A stretch of 64,000 bases of DNA, taken from Lobosporangium transversale. Lineage: Eukaryota; Mortierellomycota; Mortierellomycetes; Mortierellales; Mortierellaceae. Numbering within the stretch: the stretch's first letter is position 1; each line of letters opens with the position of its first letter. A program made the position numbers and the translations under genes. Where the stretch lies: positions 1-64,000 of the forward strand of contig NW_019029033.1 of NCBI RefSeq assembly GCF_002105155.1. Direction: 5' to 3'. The notes under the pieces were generated by a model. That model saw only the letters and a list, made by a program, of their open reading frames with translations, was not told the origin of the DNA and did not search any database. Below are positions 1-12,967 of this stretch, in pieces.

Positions 1-612
1 GTTGATATGCCAACCTCTTAGAGTCAAAGCACCATCTTTCTAGTGGCGGAGATGAAGCAGAAAACAATTGATTCCAAGGCGATAGAGCAGGAGAGCGCAA
101 GCCCATGGAGATTCAGGAGTAGTAGAGGGCAGAAGAAGGTGGAGTGGAGACGATGTACCAGAATGATTTATGATGCAGTATCCGACTACAGGAGGAAGGG
201 ATTCTGGTTTAAGCTCATGCTAGCTTGAAAAAGGAAGCCGGCGCCACCCAAAGCCAATTCAATGGTTTTCACGAAGATTGCATGGAGTCGGCAGCATATT
301 GCCAACTCTGTATGTTTGCCTAGACAGTTCAACAATCCAACTGGAAGGAGCTATTTGTCTCCAGCTTACTATCAGTAGATTACGTATTTTTATCATCAAC
401 AGGTAAGGCATTCTTATCAAAAGTTAAAAAGTTTAGAAGACAAATGAATGAGGTTGAGAGTCTAGCTTTCGAGAAATATTCCTCGATGGACTATAGTAAT
501 CTAGAATAATAATGTTTAATAAAAATAAATAACATCAGTGATGTGTCTTCTGAAATGATGTATGAGCTGTTTGTCTTTATTCATGGTCTTTGATTAAATG
601 CTACGAGTCCGC
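1..612. other. Gene-free left edge
   Basis: I see no supportable gene here. A 61-codon open frame at 43-228 (+) has no recognisable motif, no family resemblance and no plausible splice partner, so I do not call it. The segment presumably contains the upstream region of the aldehyde dehydrogenase gene and perhaps the far end of a gene outside the window. Confidence 0.6.
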
Positions 613-620
613 TATAAAAA
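613..620 (+). promoter_or_regulatory. Probable TATA box of the aldehyde dehydrogenase gene
   Basis: The sequence TATAAAAA lies about 124 nt upstream of the ATG at 744 and is followed by a pyrimidine-rich stretch (about 630-730) like those seen between the TATA box and the start codon in many fungal promoters. The assignment rests on motif and position only. Confidence 0.5.
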
Positions 621-743
621 GGGGTCAGATCTTTTTTTTTTTTTTCCCACCCTTTTTTCATTTTATTCTTTCTTTCTTACCCTTCCACTCTTTGTCTCAT
701 CTATCTTTTTTTTTTTTTTTTTTTTTTTAAAGCATTTATTACA

Positions 744-1629
744 ATGTCTTCGACGCTCTCGATTGTCACACCTGTGGACTCATCAGTTTACAAAACCGTT
801 CAGATTTCATCTGCAGAGCAAGTGCAAGCTGCGGTGGAACGTGCAGCAGCAGCACAAAAATCATGGAAAAAGGTGCCTTTGAAAGAACGTGTGGCGATTG
901 CTCGCAAGTTCCTTGAGATATTTGGGACACGTAAGGATGAGTTGGCAAAGGAGCTGACAATGCAGATGGGTCGTCCTATTCGATTTACACCCGGAGAGAT
1001 TAAAGGAACACAAGATCGTGGCAAGTACATGGTGGATGTAGCAGAGGAATCGCTCAAGGATGTTGAAATCCATGAAGAAGGATTGGAGGGTAAATTCAAG
1101 AGATTCATCCGAAAGGAACCTGTCGGTGTCGTCTTAATTATTGCTCGTAAGCTTTTTTTCTTTTTCTTTCCTCGTCCCTCCGTTCATAGATGACGGTGGA
1201 AATTGATGGTGAATGACGCTTTATTACGTTCGTTATTCAATCAAGGCTAATTTTCATGTTAAATTCCTTCTCTCTCAAATACGCATTTAAAAAATAAGCT
1301 TGGAATTATCCATACCTGTCATCTCTGAACGGTGTCCTCCCTTCGGTCATTGCTGGTAACTCGGTGATCTTAAAGCACTCATCTCAGACTCCTCTCTGTG
1401 GCGAGCGCTTTGCACAAGCCTGGAATGAGGCTGGTCTGCCTGCAGATGTCTTCCAGGTTTGTGCCAAATTTGTCTTTTTTTCGGCAAGATTCTTAGAAAT
1501 CATGGATGTGAACACATGATTCAGCCCTTCGAGACTGGGAAAATAAAAATACGAATACGGTGCATGAGAAAGAGGATGCGTGGGTACGTGGGTGGGTGCG
1601 TTTGCGGGAGTAGGATCAAGGCATTGACT

Positions 1630-1660
<31 letters not shown>

Positions 1661-2065
1661 AGGAGTGAAATATTGATAAAATTTCAACCGACTTACAAGC
1701 AAGGCTGAAACAATCGACATGGATCAATTGTGACAAAGACACTCGCTCACATTCCACTTCATTCCACTACACTCCATCCGTAAACAACTAACAAATATTC
1801 TTTTCCCTCTCACTCATGTATATCCCCATTCTAATGATTGGTGCGCGCTTTATCCTTGTAGTGTCTTCATATGTCTCATGCGGATACTGAGAGCCTGGTC
1901 GCCAATCCTTTGATCAATTATGTCAACTTTACCGGATCTGTCGATGGTGGCCACCAAATCCAGAAAGCTGCGAGCAAGAAATTCATTGGTAAAAAAAAAA
2001 AAAAAAAAAAAAATCTTTTACATGTACGAATAGCACGAACCCTCACATTTATACTCGCCCCCTTT

Positions 2066-2109
<44 letters not shown>

Positions 2110-2919
2110 AATAGCGACGGGATTAGAACTTGGAGGAAAAGATCCCGCATATGTTCGTTCTGACTGCGATCTCAAGTATACGGTCGAAAACCTTGTTGAC
2201 GGCTCATTCTTCAACAGTGGTCAATGCTGCTGCGCTATTGAGCGTATTTATGTCCATGCTGACATCTATGATCAATTCGTGGATCTATTTGTCAAGGAGA
2301 CTAAGGTAAAAAAAAAACATTGCTGACTTGTATATCCATCTGCGCAATGATGTGTTTTCTTAAATTCATTATCCTTAAAAAATTGATCCAATAGAACTAT
2401 CGCCTCGGAAATCCTCTGGATCCTGAGACTACTCTAGGTCCTATGGTGAAAGCCAAGGCGGCAGACTTTGTACGCGGACAGATTGCAGAGGCGGTCTCTC
2501 AAGGAGCAAAGACTCATATTGATGTCTCGTTGTTTCCGGACGACAAGTTTGGTACACCTTACATGGCTCCGCAGGTGCTGACAGAGGTGACTCATGAGAT
2601 GCGAATCATGACTGAAGAGTCCTTTGGGCCCGTCATCGGCATCATGAAGGTTGCATCGGATGAAGAAGCCATTCAGCTGATGAATGATTCCGACTTTGGA
2701 TTGTCAGCCTCTATCTGGACAAAGGATGCTGATGCCGCATTGAGGATTGGCGACCAAATCGAGACCGGTACTTGGTTCATGAACCGATGTGATTATCTGG
2801 ACCCGGCCTTGGCTTGGGTGGGTGTTAAGGATTCGGGTCGTGGTTGCACCTTATCCAAGTTTGGATATGATCAAATCACTCGACTCAAGTCTTTCCACTT
2901 GAAGCTTGTTACCGCTTAA
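744..2919 (+). CDS. NAD(P)-dependent aldehyde dehydrogenase, five exons
   Basis: This gene encodes a 467-residue aldehyde dehydrogenase, which oxidises an aldehyde to the acid with NAD(P)+. Exons are 744-1146, 1299-1456, 1862-1988, 2115-2305 and 2395-2919; every junction is GT..AG and the joined frame is open. The family motif PWNYP is created exactly at the exon 1/2 junction. The general base is probably E234 in LELGGKD, and the nucleophile C268 in GQCCCAIER; the 34-residue gap equals that of classical ALDHs (E268/C302 in human ALDH2). Length is normal. There is no N-terminal targeting sequence, so it is probably cytosolic. Introns 3 and 4 begin GTAAAAAA, with A-runs of 22 and 10 nt, and intron 3 also holds a 36-A run near its acceptor. 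The substrate cannot be told from sequence. The gene converges on the PHO85 gene downstream. Confidence 0.9.
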
Positions 2920-3164
2920 AGTTTTTTTTTTTTTTTTTTTTGAGTGTTATACAGCATTAAATATAAAAAAATATCTTTTGTTGTGATTATGTTTATATTT
3001 ATTGTTGGTTTCTTAAATTTATCAAGCTATCTGATGCCATATTTAGACAAGACTAACATCCTTGGCCCAATGAACAGCATTGAGCACATTGAATGATCTG
3101 TTAGAGTAAACAGCTAGGATAAAAAAAAAAAAAGGGAGATCTTGTTTGTTGCCTCATATTTGGA

Positions 3165-4042
3165 CTAGTGATGCTGAGGCATGGAATGCAGCTGCTGTTG
3201 TTGAGAATATGCCTGTTGTTGCTGCTGCTGCTGCTGCATCTGCTGCTGTTGTTGTTGCTGTTGTTGCTGGAGAATTTGCTGCTGCTGCATCTGCACAGCT
3301 TGGTATGGCAAAGGAGGCTGCTGTGGAATACCAGGCTGTTGTTGGTACACATGCTGTTGCTGAGCACTTGAAGAGATAGGTGCTTGGCCCTGCTGACCTT
3401 GTTGCGGCATCATCTGTCCATTCATCTGTGCTGCCTGCTGCTGCGCTGCTTGCGCTTGCTGTTGCTGTTGCTGCTGAATATTAGCGTATCCTCGGATATC
3501 ATTAAAGTATACGTGGTTCAGTGCATCCTTGGCTGTGATTCTCCGTTGAGGCTGGTAGATCAGCATTTGCATTAGCAGATCCATGCCGAATGTGTCAATC
3601 ATAGGTACTACAGACGAAAGAGGTTTGGGTGGATAGTAAGGGAAGTCCTTCTTATACTCTGACAACTTTGAAACTCCAGGCCAAGTCTCTTCTGTCGGTG
3701 TACCCATCACCTTGAAGATCTTCATCAATTCGTCAAGGTTATTGGATCCTGCAAACAATGGACGACCCAGATACATTTCCGCCATGATGCACCCCGCTGA
3801 CCAAATGTCGATTGATGTCGAGTATGTCTTGGAGCCGAGAAGAACATCGGGCGCACTAGCAATGTTACAGGCAAACCATTATGAGTTAAAAAACAGTGTT
3901 TTCTCCTTTAAAAAAAAGAAGAAAAAAAAAAAGGCTAGTAATGTGCTTCAGTGCGCTTCATGCTGTGTACACACCCTGAACTCCTCCGCAGCATTCTAGT
4001 AACAAAATAGAAGAATGTGATATATGGAAAAGACCATTTCAT

Positions 4043-4077
<35 letters not shown>

Positions 4078-5154
4078 CTTTTTTTCTTTTTTTCTTTTTT
4101 TCGCTTTGGCGCACATTTTGGGGCTCGATCATTATTCAATCTATTTGGATCCAGAGGGGTGAATTCCGTCTCGCTCTCTTTTTCAGATATTCTTACAATG
4201 TTGTTTGTGAGTCCTGTTGTTATTGTCAAATCAGTTTGGTTCTGTCGTTGTTATTTTTATATTAGTGATCCGCCTCAATTTTTTTTTCCTCTTATTTTTT
4301 TGAGTCTTGTCATATGGCCAGTTGTATCGCATCAACAACATGAGATTTGGATTCCATTGTCTTTTTGCTTTCAAAGCAAAAATAGCAAAGTACCCATTCA
4401 TCCCAGTCCTTTTTTGCGTATATCAAAGATGTGTGTTCTTCTTGGATGCATGTTTGTCTGACCTTCCTTCGCCTCTCCCTCCCCAAAAAAAAAAAGAATC
4501 TGCTTTGAAATAATACTGAGGCAGTATTTTTTATGTGATCAGAAGCACAGAGGCTGTAGGAAGAGGGGGGGCTGTTGAAACTACACATGTAAAATTAAAT
4601 AGAATAATAACAACCCAACAAACAAGAATTTTTTTCGTCTACACATACCGATACCAAAGGGTGACCACTTCGTTAGAAAACGTGTTGACAGGAATGCCGA
4701 AAGCTCTTGCTAAACCAAAGTCACCCAACTTGAGTTCACCTTTACGATTGATCAACAGGTTCTGAGGCTTCAAGTCCCTATGAAGAACTCTGTTCTCATG
4801 ACAGAAGGCCACACCCTTGAGTAGCTGATACATGAATGCTTTAATCACAATATGTCCAAGAGCGCCACGGTTTCCATGCTGGTCCATATATTTCTTCAAA
4901 TCCTGGTCCATGTATTCAAAGACAAGGGTGAGCTTGTTTTCAGTATGGATGACATCATGCAATCGCACAATATTAGGATGGCGTAGTTCCTTCATCAATG
5001 AAATCTCACGAATCGCTGTTGATGGTGCACCTTCTTCTGAATCCAAGCGAATCTCTTTCAGAGCCACTGCGTCGCCATTAGACCGGTTCTTGCCCTTGTA
5101 CACAGTTGCGTATGTACCCTCGCCGATCTTTTCAAGTGCTTGGTAACGTTCCAT
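3165..5154 (-). CDS. PHO85: Pho85-type cyclin-dependent kinase with polyglutamine tail, two exons
   Basis: This is a 398-residue CDK of the Pho85/CDK5 class, which in fungi controls phosphate, glycogen, stress and cell-cycle responses through different Pcl cyclins. Exons are 5154-4649 and 3855-3165, separated by a long 793-nt intron containing a T-run. Visible motifs are the glycine loop GEGTYATVY (about 11-19), K33, the cyclin-binding helix PSTAIRE (44-50), HRDLKPQN (about 124-131), DFG (about 144) and the activation segment [18 protein letters not shown], which is diagnostic of Pho85 because position -1 to the usual phospho-threonine site differs from Cdc28. The last ~100 residues are Q-rich with runs of up to ten glutamines; yeast Pho85 ends soon after the kinase fold. 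I chose the ATG at 5154, where the kinase begins. An upstream ATG at 5202 would add a lysine-rich leader made from an A-run and looks like 5' UTR. Confidence 0.92.
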
Positions 5155-5881
5155 GTCAAATTCAAAGTTTGTTTTTTTTTTTTTTTTAGAGGGAAGGGAC
5201 AAGACAAGCTAAAACGTATGGAAATAAATGTGTAAAAGAATGCGAAACAAAGAGAAAGTGACAGAAACGTGAGTGTTGAATGGTGATTTTGGGGTAAGGA
5301 AAAAATAAAAGAGAAGAAAGAGCTAGAAAAAAAGAGTCTGATACCTTTTGGATTGAATCGCCTCTTTCTCTCACACACACATACTAGAGTGTAGAACAAA
5401 GCTCCATGCTACTTGAACATCCCCATGTAACAAAAGGTGAGGGTCAATATGTGTTTAATATTTCTCTATTCATGTGCCCATCCATGTACAGCAGTACATC
5501 ATCATAAATACATGAGATGGAAATGATAATTCAAGTTCTTCCGGAACATGCTTTCCCAAATAATCCATGCTATCGTTGCTTCTCATTTGAACAGAGAGAA
5601 CAGCCTCCTCAGAAGTGAAATGAACTTGTCTGGTTTGGACAAGGTCAGTTGTCAGGCATTTTTACCCTGCTATCAATTCTTACTTCCTTCCAGGCTACGG
5701 AGCAAGGAAAGTTGCTACACAATGTAACTACGCAATTGCATACAAAGGACATCAAGACATCAAATAGCACTTTTTTTTTTACAGGAAATAAAAGCACAGA
5801 CCGACATGCATTGCATGTTCAGGGATCAGTTCAGCCACCAAAGAATCGGATTTTTTTTTTATTTTTTATTGCATTCCAGTC

Positions 5882-5910
<29 letters not shown>
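5155..5910. other. Spacer between PHO85 and the next minus-strand gene
   Basis: This stretch holds the upstream region of PHO85 (including a 16-nt T-run, pyrimidine-rich on the sense strand around 5210-5330) and the 3' flank of the following gene, with an A-run at 5881-5908. I see no gene in it. Confidence 0.6.
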
Positions 5911-5912
<2 letters not shown>

Positions 5913-7401
5913 ACAGTTTGGTGCCCATCCTAATGTGCCTTCGGACCTTCATCAGTCGATTCAATGCCTTGCCGTCCGTCTCTCCGTCTTTGACCTCTGT
6001 TTTAGCTTCCTGGAAGATTTGATTCAGAACTCGCTCCATCTCTTCTGTTGTTGCATCGTCACTGCTCCGTTGTTGTTGTTGTCGTTGCAAAAATTGATCT
6101 TGTTGTTGCTGTGTAGCTGCCAGAGATATCCCTTCTTGTCTCTCGACATCATGTCCAAAGGGTTGACTCTCAATATCATCCGCATATGTACCTTGTTGTA
6201 ACAAGTACTGAACAATATCCTGTCGCTCACTCGGAAGATTTTGGATCATTTGTAATGTAGTGAATAATGACCGTGTCTGTGGACCGAGAGTTTCTTCACT
6301 ATAGATAAACTGTCTCCGATCATATTGATGTTTAGTGATCCCCTCAGACTCGATCTGATCCACAAAATCGGAATAGGACGTAGACTCTAAAAATGTCAAG
6401 ACATCACTTCCATCCATACGCTGTTGATGTTGGATATCATTTGACAGAATGAATTCTCTTGTGCCATTCAAGGTCGGGTGGTAGGGTAGTGATTGTTGTT
6501 GTTGGTAAAATGATTGTTGCTGGCATGACTGAAATGGCGGCCACGCTCTCTCCAGGGTCGAAGTATGTAATGCCGGCGTCGTCTCGGTTGTGATAGTCGA
6601 GGGGCTGGAAGTCGACTTTAGATAGTCGAGAAATACTGCATGGTTTGAAGGGGTAAGGTTCATGGGCTGTGAAAAATGGGTTTGATAGACAGACTCAAAC
6701 ATTTGATCCATCTCAGGCGATGACAATAAGGAAGATTGTTGATGCAGCTGCGGTTGTAGCTGATGTGATTCTGGTAGTTGAGAATATGACAGGGATGAGG
6801 TTTCGAATGAAGATATAGATGGCGGCTTGTAAGGCTCATTGTCTATCATGTCGGAATCTGCTGACGCCAAAAAGCTATCCCAGTTCATCATGGCCTCTTC
6901 AGCTCCTGTTTGTTGGGATGTTGAAGATGATAATCCTGATCCGGCCGTTGTTCTAAATCCTGAGGCATTGCTAGCGCTACTACTACCAGCTGATGTACTA
7001 CTTGTGTTTGCTAATGTCTCCAGTGCGTTAGCTGTATGTTGGAAAGTTCTTGAGGCAGCAGAGGAACTTGTTGCTTTTGAGCCGGAGGAACTCATGGAAG
7101 AAGTACCACTGGATGCAAATGACCCTATTCCAGAGGTGTGGTGTTGTCTCAAAACATCAGTCCGCCTTGGATCAAAAGTCGAAGCAACAGTCTTGGCAGA
7201 TGCAGCAATTGACTCTATAAGGCCGGTCTCAGATATCGCTCCAGCTCCAGCCTCGATCCCAGCTCCAGACACAGTTTCTGTTCCTGAATTGGATAGATCT
7301 TTGCCTTTGCCTTTCCCAATTGTTCTAGAAGCTGGATGGGCACCGTACACTTGTTCATTATTACTGCTGTTGCTCTGAGCCGATTGTCTAGAAGCATCCA
7401 T
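5911..7401 (-). CDS. Unrecognised Q/S/T-rich protein
   Basis: A single uninterrupted 496-codon frame. I do not recognise the protein. The N-terminal ~170 residues are Ser/Gly/Ala/Thr-rich and low in complexity. A Gln/Ser/Leu-rich middle (about 200-330) follows, then a more ordered stretch (about 345-420, with several Tyr, Phe and Leu) and a short helical C-terminus rich in Glu, Lys and Arg. There is no signal peptide, membrane segment or catalytic motif. The composition resembles fungal transcription regulators with Gln/Ser-rich activation regions, but that is only an analogy. The length of the open frame on a strand with biased composition, and the use of an ATG at 7401, support a real gene. 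It is divergent from the cyclin gene with 5 kb between them. Confidence 0.65.
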
Positions 7402-8164
7402 CCTGGTACTGAATGCTTCCTAGTCACTATTATTATTTTTAACCTTCGCTCTTGTGTAGGGCTGTGTATGAGGATTACAACCGACAATGAATGATTTTGT
7501 TAGTATTTATTTTGCAAGCTAAAAAGTCGAAACGAGAGCCATGCGCGATGTAAGTTGGCGATGAACATGAATCGGTCATCATTTACCTACACAAACAAAA
7601 AAACGATGCGGCAGTGCGAAATGAGATTTCGGGACAAAGACGAAAAGTGAGCGGAATAAGGCTCAAAGCTGGCTCTGGGATCATTGACACACATGGCTCA
7701 TTCACGTGTAAATAAGTGAACAAGCAATTTTTCGTTCATTTTTAAAGGCTTTAGAGATCTTTCCCCATGTCTGTCATGTCTCTCAGCAGCGAGAGCAGGA
7801 ATAGGCCCACAAGTACACTTTACACCTTAGGATAAAAATAGTCATCCATATCAGTAAAGAAACGCGTAAATCGTGCAATAGTGCTCAATCTGCCACCTTG
7901 CCAATCTATTTCTTAACGGGCTTAGATGAGATGTAAGGATTCCGGTGGCAAAAAAGAGATTAGAAGCCGCTCTTTAGTAAGCAAAAGAATGTACAGCATA
8001 GATGAGAAAAAGGACATTTATTTGGCCTTGGGGTTCTCCCCCATCTTGCTTGTTGTCGTTCGTTGTCATTCACGAGACTAGGAAAGATCGCATTCATGTC
8101 TTTATATCCCTCAAACGCACAAGCCGCTCCCACCCTGCATTTATCATCTTTGTTACTGGCTGAA

Positions 8165-8197
<33 letters not shown>

Positions 8198-11100
8198 TTG
8201 AATGTCTGGACCCAATCAACTCTGCGGTACTCTCTATTTTATTTTACATGAACAAATAGCAGAAAAGGATTCTCCGGTAACGTGTGTTTTCTTTTCCTTG
8301 ACGCGTTTATCTTGAATGCAATGCAATGCAGAACCCAAAAAAAAAAGGAAATAGCTAGTTAGACGCAAGCGCAAGCGTAAAATATACACTGGAACATGTA
8401 AAAAAAAAAATTGAAACATGACGCATGAACAGGAGGAAGAAACCTTACGAGTTGAAAAATTAGGCCCCACCCGTGAAGATCACGCGGATGGGAGAAGTCG
8501 TCATTCCATGAAGCTCCGACTTTTGCTTTTTATACTTTTCCACATCTTCCAGGCTTTGTAAAAGAGAAAGCCCGTTTCGAATAGCCTTGGGATAATTGTT
8601 TCTTCCTTGCGACAAAAAAAGAAAGATAAATTTGTAAAAATAAAGAGCCGGGGAGAGCCAGAGAGAACAACCGGTTTACAAAGCAGAGAAAATATTTGCG
8701 GCGACTGCATCTAGTTGAAATTAAGAGTCTTTTCACTCCAGTCTATAACCTATTGTCTTTTTCTTTTTTTGAACCTTGGCGATTTACTCTTGATAGCCAC
8801 AATAACTCTTTTTCCCGACATGAATTTTTCTGATAGATCACGGCAATTTTTTTTTTTTACTTTTTTATTTGAATATGCCAAGATGAAGAATAAATTCCAT
8901 AAAAAGAAAAGTGCCAAGCATAAACTTTTTTTTTTTTTTTTTTTTTTTAATATTCGGGTTGTTGCGATTGGATGTAAACCAGGTAGCCAAGACTTTGAGG
9001 TTCCATTTCCTCCGACTCTTACTCCATTCTTGCCAGCACAGAATCATAGAAAGTAAGGAGAAGAGAGCCACATGTCATGTTAAGATGAATTGAACGTGGC
9101 CTATTCAGATGTTAATACAGCCCGCAGGGTCAAAATGAGTAAAACGAGGCTCAATCCAAAGCCCACAAAAAAAAAAAAAAAAAAAAAAAAGGCTAGGAGT
9201 ATTACAAGACATGGAAACGGAGACGGAGACGGAGACAAAGGCAGAGAGAGAACATTGGCCCATGCAATAGCATCTTGCTACTTTTCTTTATGATTTACAA
9301 GAAGGGAAGAAGGGGTTACTTTCTTACCATCTATCTGCAGGCGCCAAACAACAAATCCGCCGTGGTGGCAAACACAAGTGGCAATAGCGCAGCTTGGAGG
9401 GGAAAATCATCAACAAAAAAAAAAGAGAAAAGAAAAAAAAAAAAAGAGCGCGAGAGAGTAAATGAGCATGCGGTTTGCGCAGAGAGGGACTTGGTGGCAA
9501 ACCAGAGACAATTTATTAATATCAACATGTGGGTATATGTGGTATTACAAGTCAATACTCAATAAAACTACATTTTATATTTTACAGATACTAGACAAAT
9601 ATGACATGAGATGGATATACCAAACACCTCTACACTGATTTATCCTCATTTTCTAGTCTAGGAAGGTCATGGAAGAGGCGCAGACTTTGGAAAGCGCAGA
9701 ATTAATAATGAATCGTCATCTTTCTAACGGTTTTTATTTTAGTTTTCGCCAGCCCCGGGCGGGCACGGTTTCTGACACAAAGTTGAGGGCGCGCAGCGAG
9801 GTGAGACCTCGGTCTCTGCATCTGCTCATCTGCTGTGCCACATCAAAGATTGATTAATGTGGGTGGCAGTCAGAGAAACAAAAAGAGAGAGATGAGTAAA
9901 AGAAATCACGGTTGCAGGTGCAAGTACACAGAACAGACACATCATTGACTAACACAAGTTCAGTACAGAAGAGGAGCGTGCGTGGGTGGTAACTGGAGAA
10001 GTTGGAGCTGTACACAAAGTGAGTTTGCAGAGTGATGAGTCGACTGACTACTGGACTACTGGATGAACCTTAAAAAAAAACTTTCATCACTTGCGAAAAG
10101 TTTTTTTGACTGCGGGGGGGAAAGAGAGCCAGCGGTGCCTTAACTGCTTACTGCACAAAAGAAAAAAAAAAAAAAAATAAATGACCAAAAGCGAACGACA
10201 CACATGCAACAGCCCCCCCCATCCCAGAGGAAAGGAAGGGGGGGGGGTGGAAAAAAAGAGAGCATACGCACATCATATACACCTGCCTTTGCAAACAATA
10301 GTGCTCCGATGGACCTAAAAAGGCCGAGACAGGGGATCGTTTTCTTTTCTTCTTCTTTTCAGCTGTCCATCAAAGACATTTCGGTTTCTTACTTTTCCCT
10401 CAACCTCCGCCCCTTCCTTTCTCAATTCGAACAAGAAAAAGAAATCTAAACTGCCTTTGATCTGCAATTCACTCCCCCCCCCGACTCCACTCTTCGCTCT
10501 CTTTCAATCTCCTTCACTCTCCATCACTCTTTCTCATCACAAACACATTCTTCATTCTTTGGTATTCGCCTAGAAGAACCTCTCCTCTCCTTATTTTCAC
10601 TTTTTTTTTTTTTTTTTTTTTTTTTTTCCTTTCTTTTTCTTTTCTTCAGCCAATATGCTCATTCGCTTCTTCATCGCCAAGAGTGCAAAGAGAATTTAAT
10701 CGACCTTTTTTTTTTTTAAAAAAAAAAACACACACACTTTTTTTTTTCACCAAAAAAAAAAAAAAAAAAAAAAAAAAATAAGACAAGATTCTCGTTGAAC
10801 TTGCACCCTCTTGGCTATCCTTCTATCCTTCTATCCTTGTCTTTTTTTGTTATTAAACCTGTTTACTACAAACAAAAAAAAGGTAAGAATCTTAAAAAAA
10901 ATTGGGGTTCTATGAAAAAAAATGTATTGCAGCAAACAGGTACAAAAAAAATTTATCAGTCCAAAAAAAGTGTGATGACGCAGCATGAACAAAAAAAGAT
11001 ATCTCAGATGAGAAAGTGTACATTTGATGCGCGTTGCGTCTAGATTTTTATTTTTCAGTGGTAAAATGCACGAGTCGTTATCATGCAAAAAAAAATCTAG

Positions 11101-11567
11101 AGACTGCAGAAATACAACATTGGGTCAGACTACATTACAGGCAAAAAAAAAAAAAAAAAAAAAAAAAGTAGTGTATGCAGCACAGTGCGGTGTAAGGGGG
11201 AAAGGGATAAGATGGAGATCAAAGAAAAAAAGAGAGAGCAAAAGATGAATGAGCGCGACGATCGGTAATGATCAATTGTCAACAACAACAAATACAAAAA
11301 TGGGATGCTGTTTCTTTCGGCATAATTGCCTGACTTGGGAAGAAGTGAGGGGGTGAGCATGGTCAGGTCATTGAGGGCGATTGTAGCCTCTATAACAGGT
11401 AATTACACATCAAGCTGGGAAGGGAAAAAAAAAAAAAAAAAAAAAGCATGGTCATATGACCTGTCATTTTTTTGGTGTTTCCGAGATTGAGGAATTATAA
11501 CAGGTCAACAGAAGGGAAAAGCCAAAAGATGCCAGGATTCTTTTTTTAAAAAAAGAAAAAGAAAAAG

Positions 11568-11598
<31 letters not shown>

Positions 11599-12460
11599 GC
11601 GATTGTCGCCGTCGTTTGTAATGCCAAGAGTGCCAAGTGGGAGAAGGAAGGAAATATGGGATATTATGGAGTGATGGAGTAGATTGGATTGCATTAGTCA
11701 GGAATGGCTTACTCATGGTTTGCTTACTACACAATCGAAGAAAGGGAAAACAACAAAGAAAAGTCAGTGCAGTGGAGATTTGGCTGGGATATGTTGTTTA
11801 GGCAGGACTGGGATTGGAAATTGTGATGGAAAGGATGTACAAAATGCAAGTAAGACATGGGAAAGATGGGAGTTTCTATCTCTTCCGGTCAACTGAGATC
11901 AATGTTTGTTCTGGATGGAGTGAATGGAAGGATTTTGACTTTTGGATGATATGCCCTTTGGCTTGTTTGACTGGCGGGGTTTCATTCGCCGGATTTAGTT
12001 ACTCATTATTGTGCGATCGATCCGGAAATGCTCTTTTTTCTCTTTTTTGTGCACATTCCAAATAAATCTCTCTCTCTTTTCCAATCTCTTTTCTCTTATT
12101 TTGTCTCTTCTAGCTAGAAAGAGTTACTCTCTCTTTTCCTTTATTGCCTAATCCGCTCTACATTCAAATCCCACTTCTCTTGTACTAATTCTTTCCTCTC
12201 TCTTCTTCCTCTTCCTCTTTCTCTTTCTCTTTCTCTTTCTCCTTAGCTTGTCACCTCGCTTTCTTTTTTTAATCAGCTTCCCTTTCCTTTTCTTTTCTTT
12301 TACCTTTCTTCTTCTTCTTCTTTACTCACTCCCCTTTTATTGCTTTCTAGACCTTCCTTCGCTTTTAGCAAAGCATTCTCTCTTCCCCTTTTTTTTTTTT
12401 TTTTTTTTTTTTTCTTTTTCTTTTTCTTTTTTTCCTTTTAAAATACATCACAGTACAACA
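7402..12460. other. 5-kb gene-free region upstream of two divergent genes
   Basis: No coding frame here has a recognisable product. The frames present are short and mostly created by A/T homopolymers coding Lys or Phe. The region has many A/T runs (for example 8167-8196, 10603-10627, 11571-11594), G-rich spots near 10120 and 10230, and a 400-nt pyrimidine-rich stretch (about 12060-12460) just before the cyclin ATG, probably promoter and 5' UTR. A short GC-rich patch at about 9750-9830 contains a perfect small inverted repeat (CGAGGT-GAG-ACCTCG) of unknown meaning. Confidence 0.6.
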
Positions 12461-12934
12461 ATGCTTTGCCCACTTTTGAACCAGCAATCCTTTTGTGTTG
12501 CAGCCAACAGTCCTGCTGCTGCTGCCGCTGTTGCTGCTGCCGCTACTGCCACTACAAAACAACTCTCCCATCAATACATTCCTACAACCTCTCACACCCT
12601 TTCCTCTTCCGCCTTGTACAGTATTCCTCTTCCTCCGCAGCCCTTTATGCCCTCGACCCTCGATTCCTTCTCAACCTCCTCCACCCCTCCCTGTTCTTTA
12701 CCCACCATCCCTCTTCGTTCCTCTTCTTGGCATCAAATCAACAACTCTAATAGTGCTACCAATGCTACTGCCACTACCTCTACTGCTACTGCTACGACCA
12801 ACACTACTCCAAAGCAATCCTTGATCCTCGATTCCTTGACTGCCAGCAAAGTCAGCATGGTAGAGAACCTTGTCGGTAAGTGTTTTCAATTTAATCCAGT
12901 TTAATTTTTTCTTAATTTGGATTTTCATATCCCG

Positions 12935-12967
<33 letters not shown>

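Noticed and set aside
3146-3379. Ala- and Leu-rich frames on the plus strand opposite the Pho85 tail
   Set aside because: These are antisense shadows of the CAG/CAA glutamine codons.
6839-7378. 179-codon plus-strand frame opposite the Q/S-rich protein
   Set aside because: Shadow of the 496-codon minus-strand gene, with no family resemblance and biased composition expected from the complement.
9797-9812. Short hairpin CGAGGT-GAG-ACCTCG
   Set aside because: Six pairs with a three-base loop is within chance for 64 kb, with no supporting context.
12248-12460. N-terminal extension of the cyclin frame
   Set aside because: It is a Phe/Leu translation of the pyrimidine-rich leader; the ATG at 12461 follows the leader and begins normal sequence.
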